Made by a program: the position numbers and the translations under genes. From the NCBI GenBank assembly GCA_014655195.1, contig BNBH01000037.1, positions 1-58,823 on the forward strand: a stretch of DNA of 58,823 nucleotides, written 5' to 3'. Of this stretch, positions 15,321 to 25,357 are shown in pieces; position 1 is the first letter of the stretch, and the number at the start of each line of letters is the position of its first letter. The stretch is from Streptomyces cellulosae (GTDB lineage Bacteria > Actinomycetota > Actinomycetes > Streptomycetales > Streptomycetaceae). Under the pieces are notes generated by a model. The model was not told where the DNA came from and did no database searches. It worked only from the letters and a program-made list of their open reading frames with translations.

Positions 15321-16199
15321 CTACGGCAGCGGCGTCCCGCCCGTCGCGTTCATGATCTCCGCGGTGATGTACGACGCCTCCTGCGAGGCGAGGAACACGT
15401 ACGCCGGGGCCATCTCGGCCGGCTGGGCCGGACGCCCGATCGGGGCCTGCTTGCCGAACTCCGCGGTGTCCGGCAGCGTCGCCGGGATCAGCGGCGTCCA
15501 CACCGGACCCGGCGCCACGGCGTTGACCCGGATGCCCCGCTCGATCAGCATCTGCGCCAGCCCCTGCGTGAACGTGACGATGGCGCCCTTGGTGGTCGCG
15601 TAGTCCAGCAGGTGCGGACTCGGCTTGTACGCCTGCACCGACGCCGAGTTGATGATGCTGCCGCCCTCGTTGATGTGCGGCACGGCGAACTTGCACAGCC
15701 AGAACATGCCGTACAGGTTGGTGCGCAGCACCCGGTCGAACTGCTCGGTGGTGATCGCCTCGATGCCGTCAGGCTGCGACATCTGGTAGGCGGCGTTGTT
15801 CACCAGGATGTCGATGCCGCCGAACTCGGAGACCGCCCGGTCGATCAGCGCCCGGCAGTTCTCCTCCTCCCGGATGTCGCAGGACACGGCCACGGCACGC
15901 CGGCCGGCCTCCTCCACCCAGCGCGCGGTCTCGTCCGCCTCGTCCTTCTCGCTGTCCAGGTACGTGAAGACCACGTCGGCCCCCTCGCGGGCGAACGCCA
16001 GGGCGACCGCGCGGCCGATGCCGGAGTCCCCGCCCGTGATCACGGCCGTACGGCCGGTGAGGCGGCCGCTGCCGCGGTAGGAGTCCTCACCGTGGTCCGG
16101 CGGCGGGTCCATGGGGCCGGTCCAGCCCGGGTGCGGCTGGTCCTGGGAGGGGAAGTCGGGGGTGGGGTGCTGGTCGACGGGGTTCTGCTGCTCGCTCAC
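15321..16199 (-). CDS. SDR family oxidoreductase
   Basis: 292 aa. After a 45-residue Pro/Gln-rich lead, the Rossmann motif is TAVITGGDSGIGRAVALAFA, then NNAAYQ, the catalytic serine in INSASVQAY, and YATTKGA (Y-x-x-x-K). The ending PAEMAPAYVFLASQEASYITAEIMNATGG is typical of the YhdF/YdaD general-stress-type SDRs, which share the hydrophilic N-terminal extension. It should reduce or oxidise a carbonyl/hydroxyl with NAD(P)H. GTG at 16199 is favoured because GGGAGAG precedes it. A possible stress role is inference. Confidence 0.93.
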   Translation of the reverse strand: MSEQQNPVDQHPTPDFPSQDQPHPGWTGPMDPPPDHGEDSYRGSGRLTGRTAVITGGDSGIGRAVALAFAREGADVVFTYLDSEKDEADETARWVEEAGRRAVAVSCDIREEENCRALIDRAVSEFGGIDILVNNAAYQMSQPDGIEAITTEQFDRVLRTNLYGMFWLCKFAVPHINEGGSIINSASVQAYKPSPHLLDYATTKGAIVTFTQGLAQMLIERGIRVNAVAPGPVWTPLIPATLPDTAEFGKQAPIGRPAQPAEMAPAYVFLASQEASYITAEIMNATGGTPLP

Positions 16200-16309
16200 G
16201 TTCTCTCCCGGATCCGCGCGGTGGTCGCTTGCGGCTTCCGCCGGGCGGAGGACCGGCGGACACCGACGACCGGGTACCCCGGCACCGCCAGGCGATCCCC
16301 GCCGGACGC

Positions 16310-17509
16310 TCAGTCCGTGCGCACGTTCCTGGTGGTGAACCCGATGGCGGTGGCGAGCGCCGCCAGCACCGCCACGCTGGTCAGGGCCGCCGGGAGGCTG
16401 TACCAGTCGGCCATGAACCCGATCGCGGGCGGGCCGAGCAGCATCCCGCCGTAGCCCAGCGTGGAGGCGGTCGCCACCCCGCTCGGGCCCGCAAGGGCAC
16501 CCGCCCGCTCCACGGCGACGGGGAAGAGGTTGGCGAGCCCCAGCCCGGTCACGGCGTACCCCAGCAGCGCCGCCCACAGATACGGGGAGAGCGCGCCGAG
16601 CAGCATGCCGGCCGCGGCCGTGGAGCCGCCCATCAGGATCGTGCGGGTCCTGCCCAGCCGTTCGAGCAGTGTGGTGCCGCTCAGCCGGCCGATCGTCATG
16701 GCGAGCGCGAAACACAGGTACCCGACGGCCGCCGCGCCCGGAGAGGCGTCCAGGTCCTGCTCCAGATGCAGCGCGCCCCAGTCGGCCAGCGCGCCCTCGC
16801 CGTAGGCGGTGCACAGCGCGATCAGCCCGAAGACGACCACCAGGGCGCGGGTGCGCCGGTCGCGCCGGGGCGCGGCACCCTCGGCGGGCCGTCCCCCGTC
16901 CGCCGGGGTCAGCGGCTCGCAGCGCATCAGCGCCCGCCCCGCGACCGCCGTCACCAGCAGCGCGACCACGGCGAGCCCCGTGAGGTGTCCGGTGGGCGAC
17001 AGACTGCCCGCGACCAGGGCGCCCAGCCCGGCGCCGATCATGCCGCCCAGGCTGAACGCGGCGTGGAAGCTGGGCATGATGGGCCGCCGCAGCGCCGCCA
17101 CCAGATCGACGGCCGCGCTGTTGAAGGCCACGTTGATCCCGCCGTACGCCGCGCCGAACACCAGCAGCACGGCGCCCAGCGCGAGCGCGGAGTGGGTCAG
17201 CGGCGGCAGGGCCACGCTGACGCTCAGGAGCACCGCGCAGACGACGGTGACCGGATGGCTGCCGTACCTGCGGCACAGCCGGCCGGTCAGCGTCATGGTG
17301 ATCACGGCGCCCGCGGAGACGCCGAGCAGCGCGAGCCCCAGGGCGCTCGCGGACGCCCCGGTCTGCTCCTTGATGGCGGGGATACGGACGACCCAGCCGG
17401 CGAAGACGAAGCCGTCGAGGGCGAAGAAGGCGGTCAGGGCGAGTCGGAGTCGGACGAGGTCGGTACCCGGCACGGCACTGTGCGGACGGGTTTTGTTTAT
17501 CAGCGGCAC
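16310..17509 (-). CDS. MFS transporter
   Basis: 399 aa with about twelve hydrophobic helices. The N-terminal ALTAFFALDGFVFAGWVVRIPAIKEQTG and the repeated TGRLCRRYG / LSGTTLLERLGRTR loops between helices 2-3 and 8-9 are major facilitator motif A. The overall pattern recalls the YbjJ/fucose-permease-like branch, with the substrate unknown. Start is uncertain: GTG at 17509 gives full length but has no ribosome site, and GTG at 17473 is an alternative. The upstream region is AT-richer than average. It lies upstream of the SDR gene on the same strand with a 110-bp gap. Confidence 0.88.
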   Translation of the reverse strand: MPLINKTRPHSAVPGTDLVRLRLALTAFFALDGFVFAGWVVRIPAIKEQTGASASALGLALLGVSAGAVITMTLTGRLCRRYGSHPVTVVCAVLLSVSVALPPLTHSALALGAVLLVFGAAYGGINVAFNSAAVDLVAALRRPIMPSFHAAFSLGGMIGAGLGALVAGSLSPTGHLTGLAVVALLVTAVAGRALMRCEPLTPADGGRPAEGAAPRRDRRTRALVVVFGLIALCTAYGEGALADWGALHLEQDLDASPGAAAVGYLCFALAMTIGRLSGTTLLERLGRTRTILMGGSTAAAGMLLGALSPYLWAALLGYAVTGLGLANLFPVAVERAGALAGPSGVATASTLGYGGMLLGPPAIGFMADWYSLPAALTSVAVLAALATAIGFTTRNVRTD

Positions 17510-17727
17510 AAAAGCAGGCTAGGCGCCGTCCCGAGGTCGCGGCAAGAGGTCCCGGGACGTGACGGAAGTGAGCCGGCGCACGGCCGGAGGGGTGGGTGGG
17601 TTAACCCGTGTGATCGTCCCGGATGGTGAGGCCGCGCGAGATGGCTGAGCGTGGATCAGGCCGGAGTCCGGGAGCGTTGTGCTGACGCGGAGTCAGCTGC
17701 CCGGGCCTCCAGCGGAAGGACTCTCAG

Positions 17728-18210
17728 ATGCGCTCTGCCCGCATGGTGCTCGCCGCCGCGACGGCCACGGCGGCTCTCGCCATCGCCGCCCCCGCGGCCT
17801 ACGCCGACCACGACGGTGACAGCGGACACGACAAGTCTTCCTACAGCAAGGAGTACGACAAGGAGAGCAAGCACGACAAGGACGACAAGTACGACAAGCC
17901 GCACGGTGGAGTCCACGCGGGCGGCGGCGCCCTCTCCGCGGTGACCGCCGACGACTGGGGCACCGCCAAGGACCCGAAGTACGACCCCGAGACGTACAAG
18001 GAGAAGGGCGACTCGGAGAGCGAGGAGTCCTGGAGCGGCAAGCAGGACAAGGAGTGGAAGCACGACAAGCCGCACGGCGGCGTGCACACCGGCGGCGGCG
18101 GTCTCGCCTCGCAGCCCGGTGTCACGGCGGGCGGCCTGGCGGCGCTCGCGGCCCTCGGTGCCGGCGCCTACGCGCTGCGCCGTAAGAAGGTCGCCGGGGA
18201 CATGGCCTGA
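17728..18210 (+). CDS. Secreted cell-surface protein with duplicated KPHGGVH motif
   Basis: 160 aa. The Sec signal covers residues 1-26 (cut after AYA). The mature part is rich in D, K, S, Y and H. KPHGGVHAGGGAL (57-69) and KPHGGVHTGGGGL (114-126) are near-identical repeats. The C-terminus has SQPGVTAGG, a hydrophobic segment (about 133-150) and RRKK, the layout of a sortase signal, but no LPxTG or LAxTG pentapeptide is present. A class F sortase gene follows 155 bp downstream, so it may be a substrate with a degenerate signal, or simply membrane-anchored. The His-rich repeats might bind metal. Confidence 0.8.
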   Translation: MRSARMVLAAATATAALAIAAPAAYADHDGDSGHDKSSYSKEYDKESKHDKDDKYDKPHGGVHAGGGALSAVTADDWGTAKDPKYDPETYKEKGDSESEESWSGKQDKEWKHDKPHGGVHTGGGGLASQPGVTAGGLAALAALGAGAYALRRKKVAGDMA

Positions 18211-18365
18211 GCCATGCCCGGGGTCATAGGGGCCGGGGCCGTCCCGGCGCACCGCGCGCCACGACGGCCCCGCTCGCCCCTCCTGGCGAAGCCCTCCTCC
18301 TGACAAGCCGTAGAAAAGCCCTTCCGACAAGACCTTCGCCGCGCCCGAATGAGGTGGTTCCCCCG

Positions 18366-19067
18366 ATGCCGGTCAGTGCCCCCACTCCCACCCAGCCCGA
18401 CCAGGCGTCCCCGACGAGGCGCAGAGTGCGCTCCGTCATGACCGCGGTCTTCTGGGGCGGGGCCGGTCTGCTGCTGGCCACCACGCTGATGGGCGGCGGT
18501 GAGGACCCGCCCGACGACGCCCACGGACCGCACGCCTCCCGCACGGTCGCCGCGGCGCCCTCGGCAAGTGCGGCCGAGGGCGGGTCCGCCGCCTCGGCGT
18601 CCCCCGGCAAACACCTGCCGCGCTCCGCGCCGACCAGGCTGGTCATCCCGTCCATCGACGTGAACGCCCCCTTCACCACACTCGACGTCGACGGCGAGGG
18701 CCGGCTCGAGGCGCCCCCGCCGAACGACACCAACCTCGTCGGCTGGTACGCCAAGGGCGTCTCCCCGGGCGAGCTGGGCACCGCGATCATCGCCGGGCAC
18801 GTGGACACCAAGACCTCCGCGGCCGTCTTCGCGCGCCTGAGCGAACTGGAGAAGGGCGACCGCTTCCAGGTGCGGCGCGCCGACGGCACCCGTGCCACGT
18901 TCGTCGTCGACGAGGCGGAGTCCTTCGAGAAGGACGACTTCCCGAACGAGCGTGTGTACGCCGACACCCCCGACGCGCAGGTCCGGCTCATCACCTGCGC
19001 CGGCGCCTACGACCGCGCCGCCAAGGACTACACGGAGAACCTGGTGGTCTTCGCCCACCTCGTCTGA
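18366..19067 (+). CDS. Class F sortase
   Basis: 233 aa: cytoplasmic start, one membrane helix at about 26-43, an A/S/P-rich linker, then the sortase barrel from about residue 88 (RLVIPSIDVNAPF). Catalytic residues are visible: H145 in IIAGHVD, C211 in RLITCAG and R217 in YDRAAKDY. Class F sortases are actinobacterial transpeptidases that attach surface proteins to peptidoglycan, though many have no defined substrate. ATG 18366 is chosen over the GTG at 18354 because GAGGTGG sits 8 nt before it. The upstream surface protein gene is the natural substrate candidate. Confidence 0.9.
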   Translation: MPVSAPTPTQPDQASPTRRRVRSVMTAVFWGGAGLLLATTLMGGGEDPPDDAHGPHASRTVAAAPSASAAEGGSAASASPGKHLPRSAPTRLVIPSIDVNAPFTTLDVDGEGRLEAPPPNDTNLVGWYAKGVSPGELGTAIIAGHVDTKTSAAVFARLSELEKGDRFQVRRADGTRATFVVDEAESFEKDDFPNERVYADTPDAQVRLITCAGAYDRAAKDYTENLVVFAHLV

Positions 19068-19092
19068 CCCTGGCGCGAAGTCTTACGACGAA

Positions 19093-19129
19093 CGGCTGCC
19101 CGGAGGGGGAGGAACCCTCCGGGCAGCCG
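19093..19129. terminator. Bidirectional terminator between the sortase and mannanase genes
   Basis: A perfect 15-bp stem (19093-19107 with 19115-19129) and 7-nt loop lie between two convergent genes, 26 bp after the sortase stop and 7 bp from the mannanase stop. Confidence 0.85.
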
Positions 19130-19135
19130 GATCTG

Positions 19136-20773
19136 TCACGCCGTGGAGCACTCCGCGCCGTTCAGCAGGAACACCGCCGGGCTGGTGTTGGTGCCCGACC
19201 GCGTGCCCGTGAAGCCCAGCGACACCGATCCGGCGGGCGGGACGGTCGCGGTGTACGGTGCCGCCTCGACGCTCACCTCCGCACCGCTCTGCGTCACCGT
19301 CCCGCCCCACAGGCTGGTGATCCGCTGGCCCGCCGGGAAGGTCCAGCGCAGCGTCCAGCCGTCCACCGCCGTGCTCCCGGTGTTGCGGACGACGACCTCG
19401 CCCTGGAAGCCGCCGGGCCACTCACCCGTCACCCGGTAGGCGACCGCGCAGGACCCGGCCGCCGGACCCGACGCGGTGGTGACGGTCACCGTCGAGGACC
19501 GCGCCGAACGGTTCCCGGCCGCGTCCCGGGCGTACACGGCGAAGGCGTACGACGTGTCCGCCGCGAGACCGGTCACGGTGGCCGTGGTGCCGGAGGACGA
19601 GGCGACGACGGTCTCCTGGCCGCCGGCGACCCGCACGACGTCGTAGCCGGTCACCCCGACCCCGTCGGTGGCCGCGCCCCAGGTCAGGGTCACGGAGGAC
19701 GACGTCACCGCGGAGGCCGCGGGCGTACCCGGCGCGGTCGGCGCCGTGGTGTCGTCGCCCGAGCCGCCCCGGTAGACCGCGGCCTCCTCGGACGTGGCCG
19801 TGATCCCGTCCGCGCCGTCGAAGAGGCGCTGACCCCAGCTGGTCATCCGGTTCGGGTCGAAGCCCTCGACCATGTCCAGGTACTCGACGCCGCCGCCGTT
19901 GCCGCTCCAGGACCAGCCCAGGTAGCCGATGCCGAGCTGCCGGGTGACCGACAGGATGGCGTCCTCGTCCGGGTTGCCGTCGGAGTGGTCGTGCCCGAAC
20001 TCGCCCACCACGATCGGGAGTTTCGCGGCGACGAACCGGTTGAGGTAGTCGTTCACCTCGGCGGCGGTGTCGAACACGCCGTACATGTGGATGGAGAACA
20101 CCGTGTTGGCGTCCGGGTCGGCGGCGAACACGGAGGCCGCGTTGTCGCGCATGGTGAACGCCCAGTCCTGACCCCAGTTGGGGGCGTCGACCATCAGCGT
20201 GTGGTCGAACCCGGCCGCCCGCAGCTTCTGGATCGCCCCCTTGGTGTCGTCGGTCCAGCGCGCGTAGTCGGTGTTGCCGTGCGGCTCGTTGCCGATGTTG
20301 ACGATGACGTACTCCTCCTGGCCGACGAGCGCGTCGCGCACCTCGATCCAGTAGTCGGCGGCGCGGGACAGCGTCACCGCTCCGCCCTGCTCGCCGTAGC
20401 CGGTGGTGTCGTGCACCTCCAGGACGCAGATCAGCCGGTTCCGCCTGCACTGCGCGACGACGTTCGCCACGTCGGCGGTGTCGTTGCGGGTCCACCGGCC
20501 GCCGCTGGACAGCACCACGCGCACGGTGTTGGCGCCCTTGGCCTTGATGTGGTCCAGCGAGTCGAGCTTGTCGGCGTACCAGGTGTGGGCGTGGTTGACG
20601 CCGCGCATCACGAAGTCGTTCCCGGACGCCTCGAGGAGCCGTCCGTTCTGCACGCGGAAGCCGGTGGGCGCCGCATGGGCCGGGGTGGTGGGGACGAGCA
20701 GCGTCAACAGCAGACCCGCGAGCGCCGCGAGGAGGGCGGCGGCCCAGGGGACGGTGCGAGAGGCGGTTCTCAT
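19136..20773 (-). CDS. Secreted GH5 endo-beta-1,4-mannanase with FnIII and CBM2 domains
   Basis: 545 aa. Signal peptide 1-34 (cut after AHA). The GH5 domain (36-325) follows the Streptomyces ManA-type mannanases closely: VMRGVNHAHTWY, GANTVRVVLSSGGRW, VLEVHDTTGYG, acid/base E163 in NIGNEPHG and nucleophile E258 in VVGEFGHDHSD. A fibronectin III domain (about 345-433) joins it to a C-terminal family 2 cellulose-binding module (about 442-545, CAVAYRVTGEWPGGFQGEV). It should cut mannan in plant cell walls while anchored on cellulose. It lies 55 bp after the SGNH esterase gene on the same strand, in one operon behind a CebR box. Confidence 0.93.
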   Translation of the reverse strand: MRTASRTVPWAAALLAALAGLLLTLLVPTTPAHAAPTGFRVQNGRLLEASGNDFVMRGVNHAHTWYADKLDSLDHIKAKGANTVRVVLSSGGRWTRNDTADVANVVAQCRRNRLICVLEVHDTTGYGEQGGAVTLSRAADYWIEVRDALVGQEEYVIVNIGNEPHGNTDYARWTDDTKGAIQKLRAAGFDHTLMVDAPNWGQDWAFTMRDNAASVFAADPDANTVFSIHMYGVFDTAAEVNDYLNRFVAAKLPIVVGEFGHDHSDGNPDEDAILSVTRQLGIGYLGWSWSGNGGGVEYLDMVEGFDPNRMTSWGQRLFDGADGITATSEEAAVYRGGSGDDTTAPTAPGTPAASAVTSSSVTLTWGAATDGVGVTGYDVVRVAGGQETVVASSSGTTATVTGLAADTSYAFAVYARDAAGNRSARSSTVTVTTASGPAAGSCAVAYRVTGEWPGGFQGEVVVRNTGSTAVDGWTLRWTFPAGQRITSLWGGTVTQSGAEVSVEAAPYTATVPPAGSVSLGFTGTRSGTNTSPAVFLLNGAECSTA

Positions 20774-20828
20774 GGCGGCTCCAGGAGAGAGGTGGGTGAG
20801 GACGTTCCTGGCGGAAGGTGTGCCGAGG

Positions 20829-22031
20829 TCAGGAGGCGGGCGTGGCCGCGCAGTCGGCGGTGGCGGCGGGAGTGGCTGACCCCGGACTCGTGGTGGCGAT
20901 GAGCCCGAACGCCGTGCTCGCGCCGGGGGAGAGGGCGCCGTTCCAGCCCGCGTCGGAGACGGTGACCGTGCCGTCGGCGGCCGTCGTCAGGGTGCCGTTC
21001 CAGACCTGGGTGACCCGGGCGCCGTCGGCCGGGCGCAGCATCACCGTCCAGCCGCGGACGGGGGCGGCGGAGGTGTTCCGCACGGTCACCTCGGCCTGGT
21101 GGCCGCCCTGCCAGACGGAGACGGCACGGAAGGACGCGGTGCAGGTGACGCTGGGGTCACCCGGGTCACCCGGGTCACCCGGGTCACCCGGGGCACCCGG
21201 GTCGCCGGGGTCTTCAGGGTCACCTGGATCCCCGGGGCCGCCCGGGGCGGAGTCCAACTGCGCGGCGAGGGCGGGGAACCAGCGCGCGGCGATCTTCTCG
21301 TCGCCGGCCGCGTTGGGGTGCACGCCGTCGTAGGTGTCGGTGACGGTGTCGAAGCCCGTCCACTGGTCCACGACGACCACGGGGGAGCGGTCGGTACGGG
21401 CACCGGCGGCCCACGCGGGGATACGGGCGTTGAGGTCGACGACCCGCTGGGCGCACTCGGCGCAGGTGGCGGGGGCCATGGGGATCAGCTGGGCGACCAG
21501 GACGCGCATGTCCGGGTTGGACGCCCGCATCTGCGCCAGCAGTGTGTCGTAGGCGGCGAGGATGCGGTCGGGCGCGATGTTGCTCCAGACGTCGTTCGTG
21601 CCGAAGTGCATGACAACGATGTCTGGGCGGGTGGCGGTCAGCCGTGCGGGCAGCAGGCCCTGGCTCGCGACGTTGGTGACCAGTTCGCCGCCGTGGCCCT
21701 CGTTGTCGCCGTCGTGCGCGACCCCGCAGCCCTGCGGGGGCAGCGTGCCGACGAAGTCGATGCCGGTGTGGCCGGCGTCCTGGAGCCGGTTCCACAGCAG
21801 GGCGCGCCAGCAGCCGGGCGAGCCGGTGATGGAGTCGCCGAGCGGCATGATCCGCACGGGGTCGGCGGCCGCCGTGGTGTCCGGCGGGGCGGCGGCTGTC
21901 GCGGCGGGGGTGAGCAGGCCGAGCGGCAGGAGCAGGGCGGCCAGCAGGCCGAACAGCGCGCGTGCGGACAGGTGCGGTAGGCGCGAAGGCCGCGGTAAGT
22001 GCGGGCGGCGCAGCAGGCGGGTGTCGCGCAT
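20829..22031 (-). CDS. Secreted SGNH/GDSL esterase (CE3-like) with CBM2; contains a TTA codon
   Basis: 400 aa. A long arginine-rich n-region and hydrophobic core end near residue 48. The SGNH catalytic domain has S67 in MPLGDSITG, GTND (144-147) and DGVHPN with D235/H238; the first cysteine-rich stretch resembles CE3 acetylxylan esterases. A collagen-like G-D-P linker (about 264-293) leads to a CBM2 (about 297-400). It probably deacetylates hemicellulose, helping the downstream mannanase. GAAGGGGA precedes the ATG. Codon 12 is TTA, the only in-frame TTA I found in the window, implying bldA dependence. A CebR box lies 26 bp upstream. Confidence 0.9.
   Translation of the reverse strand: MRDTRLLRRPHLPRPSRLPHLSARALFGLLAALLLPLGLLTPAATAAAPPDTTAAADPVRIMPLGDSITGSPGCWRALLWNRLQDAGHTGIDFVGTLPPQGCGVAHDGDNEGHGGELVTNVASQGLLPARLTATRPDIVVMHFGTNDVWSNIAPDRILAAYDTLLAQMRASNPDMRVLVAQLIPMAPATCAECAQRVVDLNARIPAWAAGARTDRSPVVVVDQWTGFDTVTDTYDGVHPNAAGDEKIAARWFPALAAQLDSAPGGPGDPGDPEDPGDPGAPGDPGDPGDPGDPSVTCTASFRAVSVWQGGHQAEVTVRNTSAAPVRGWTVMLRPADGARVTQVWNGTLTTAADGTVTVSDAGWNGALSPGASTAFGLIATTSPGSATPAATADCAATPAS
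21154..21250. repeat. 9-bp tandem repeats encoding a Gly-Asp-Pro linker
   Basis: GGGTCACCC-type 9-mers repeat about four times exactly (21154-21191) and continue degenerately to about 21250. They encode (G-D-P)n between the esterase domain and the CBM2. The exact units suggest slippage-driven length variation. Confidence 0.85.
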
Positions 22032-22056
22032 GGTGTCCCCTTCCCGGACATGGATG

Positions 22057-22070
22057 TGGGAGCGCTCCCA
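22057..22070. promoter_or_regulatory. CebR box (cellobiose repressor operator)
   Basis: TGGGAGCGCTCCCA is the exact 14-bp palindrome known as the CebR operator of Streptomyces cellulolytic genes. It lies 26 bp upstream of the SGNH esterase start codon, where bound repressor would block the operon. Release by cello-oligosaccharides is established for CebR; control of this operon is inferred. Confidence 0.9.
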
Positions 22071-22156
22071 TGCGGGACATGAAGCCACCGTTGTCGGTTA
22101 CGCGTCAAGAGGTGCGGCGGGGATCGGTCGTGTGACCTGTGGGGGTGGGGAGGCGC

Positions 22157-22188
22157 CGGCCCGGGACACCGTGGGGTGTCCCGGGCCG
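22157..22188 (-). terminator. Terminator of the tctCBA operon
   Basis: A 14-bp perfect stem (22157-22170 with 22175-22188) and 4-nt loop lie 40 bp after the tctA stop codon on the minus strand. Confidence 0.85.
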
Positions 22189-22228
22189 ACGCCAGGGATT
22201 CGACCGCCGTTCGACGACGGCGGGCTCT

Positions 22229-23791
<1,563 letters not shown>

Positions 23792-23792
23792 G

Positions 23793-24365
23793 TCACAGCA
23801 CTCCCATCAGCGGACCGCCGGGCAGCGGCACTCCGAGCAGCTTGTCGAACAGGGCGTAGGCGGCCAGCGAGAGCACCGCCGCGATCAGCGGGTCGCGGTC
23901 CACCCGGCGGCTGCCGAGCGCGTACGCGGCACCCCAGAACAGCAGGGCGCCCGCGGCGGGGAAACCGAGCGGCTCGATGAGGACGGCGGAACCCAGGAAC
24001 ACGCCGGACAGCAGCAGGACCGTGCGCCAGTCCGCCGGTTCGCCGAGATCGACGTCCTCACCGGTCTCCGCTTGGCCCCGGCCGCCGCGCAGCACGTCGA
24101 CGGCGAGGAGGGCGGCCACGATCAGCAGGCCGATGCCGACCACGACGGGCACGGTCTTCGGCCCGACCGGGCCGCGCTGGGTGATGTCGACGTTCATGGT
24201 GAGGGCGTCGGTGAGGACCAGCACGCCGAGGGCGAGAAGCAGGATGCTGACGCCCAGTTCGGAGTGGTCGCGGAGCCAGGAACGGGCGGTGCGGGGAGTA
24301 CCGGGGGCGGCCGGCTGTACCGGCTCCGCCTTCGGCTCGGGCGTCGGGGCGGCGGGAGTCGTCAC
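23793..24365 (-). CDS. tctB: Tripartite tricarboxylate transporter, small permease (TctB)
   Basis: 190 aa with four membrane segments (about 33-52, 70-89, 115-135 and 140-178). The first helix region SELGVSILLLALGVLVLTDA and the final LFDKLLGVPLPGGPL are characteristic of TctB proteins. It pairs with TctA to form the membrane unit. The GTG start overlaps the tctC stop (GTGA) and the stop abuts the tctA start, so all three genes are translationally coupled. The Pro/Ala-rich first 25 residues are an extra cytoplasmic lead. Confidence 0.93.
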   Translation of the reverse strand: MTTPAAPTPEPKAEPVQPAAPGTPRTARSWLRDHSELGVSILLLALGVLVLTDALTMNVDITQRGPVGPKTVPVVVGIGLLIVAALLAVDVLRGGRGQAETGEDVDLGEPADWRTVLLLSGVFLGSAVLIEPLGFPAAGALLFWGAAYALGSRRVDRDPLIAAVLSLAAYALFDKLLGVPLPGGPLMGVL

Positions 24366-25357
24366 AGTCCGAGCTCCTTCAGCACCGACACCACGCGCTC
24401 GTCCTCGGCGGCGAGGAACGCGCCGAACTCGTCGCCGGTCAGGAACGCGTCGTCCCAGCCGTTGCGTTTCATGGACTCCTGCCACTCCTTCGAGTCGTGC
24501 AGCGCCTCCAACAGCCGGACGAGCTTGCCGCGTTCGGTGTCGGTGAGGCCGGGCGGTGCGACGACACCCCGCCAGTTCGTGAACTCCACGTCGTAGCCGG
24601 ACTCCTTGAGCGTGGGCGCGTCGAGGCCCGGTACGCGCTCAGGGCCGGTCACCGCGAGCAGCCGCAGCTCGCCCGCCTCGATCTGGTCGCGGTACTCGCC
24701 GACCCCGGAGACGCCGAAGGCGACCTTGCTGCCGAGGATCGAGGCGAGCAGCTCGCCGCCGCCGTCGAACGGGATGTAGTTGACGTCCTTCGGGGCGATC
24801 CCGGCGGCCTGCGCCATGAGCATCGGCGCGAGATGGTCGGGACCGCCGGGGGACGAACCGCCGCCCACGGGAAGCCGGCCGGGAGCCGCCTTCCACGCCT
24901 TGATCAGGTCGTCGATGTCCTGGTACGGCGAGTCCTTGGCGACCACGACCACGTCCTGCTCCTCCGTGAGCCGGGCGATGGGGGTCGTGTCGGCGAGGGT
25001 GCGGGGCGCATCGTTGGAGCGGACGGCGCCGACGACGCCGAGCCCCATCGACATCGCCAGCTTGCCGTTGCCGCGCTCGTTCACCAGACGGGTGAGGCCG
25101 ACCGTGCCGCCGGCGCCGGGGAGGTTGAACACCTCGATGGAGCGGGTGAGTCCGGCGTCCTCGGCGTTCTTCGCGGCGGTGCGGGCGGTGATGTCGTAGC
25201 CGCCTCCGGGCGTGTTGGGAACCATGAGGCGCAGGCCCGGGATGTGGGTGCCGCTCTCGGCGCCGCTGCCGGTCGTGAGCAGCGGAGGGCCCACGAGGAC
25301 GAGCAGAGCGGCGCCGAGCAGGGCGAGGGGTGTGCGCAGGCGCACGGGTGCCACCAC
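24362..25357 (-). CDS. tctC: Tripartite tricarboxylate transporter substrate-binding protein (TctC)
   Basis: 331 aa with an N-terminal hydrophobic signal (5-27). The ligand domain has RLMVPNTPGGGYDITAR, the TctC/Bug-family signature where PGGxxD recognises a carboxylate, then NLPGAGGTVGL, IPFDGGGELLASILG and GVSGVGEY. No lipobox cysteine is visible, so it may be anchored by its signal or released. Start is one of two GTG codons (25357 or 25354) after a weak GACAGGTG site. It is divergent from the CitB-like response regulator gene 223 bp away, which probably controls this operon. Confidence 0.94.
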   Translation of the reverse strand: MVAPVRLRTPLALLGAALLVLVGPPLLTTGSGAESGTHIPGLRLMVPNTPGGGYDITARTAAKNAEDAGLTRSIEVFNLPGAGGTVGLTRLVNERGNGKLAMSMGLGVVGAVRSNDAPRTLADTTPIARLTEEQDVVVVAKDSPYQDIDDLIKAWKAAPGRLPVGGGSSPGGPDHLAPMLMAQAAGIAPKDVNYIPFDGGGELLASILGSKVAFGVSGVGEYRDQIEAGELRLLAVTGPERVPGLDAPTLKESGYDVEFTNWRGVVAPPGLTDTERGKLVRLLEALHDSKEWQESMKRNGWDDAFLTGDEFGAFLAAEDERVVSVLKELGL

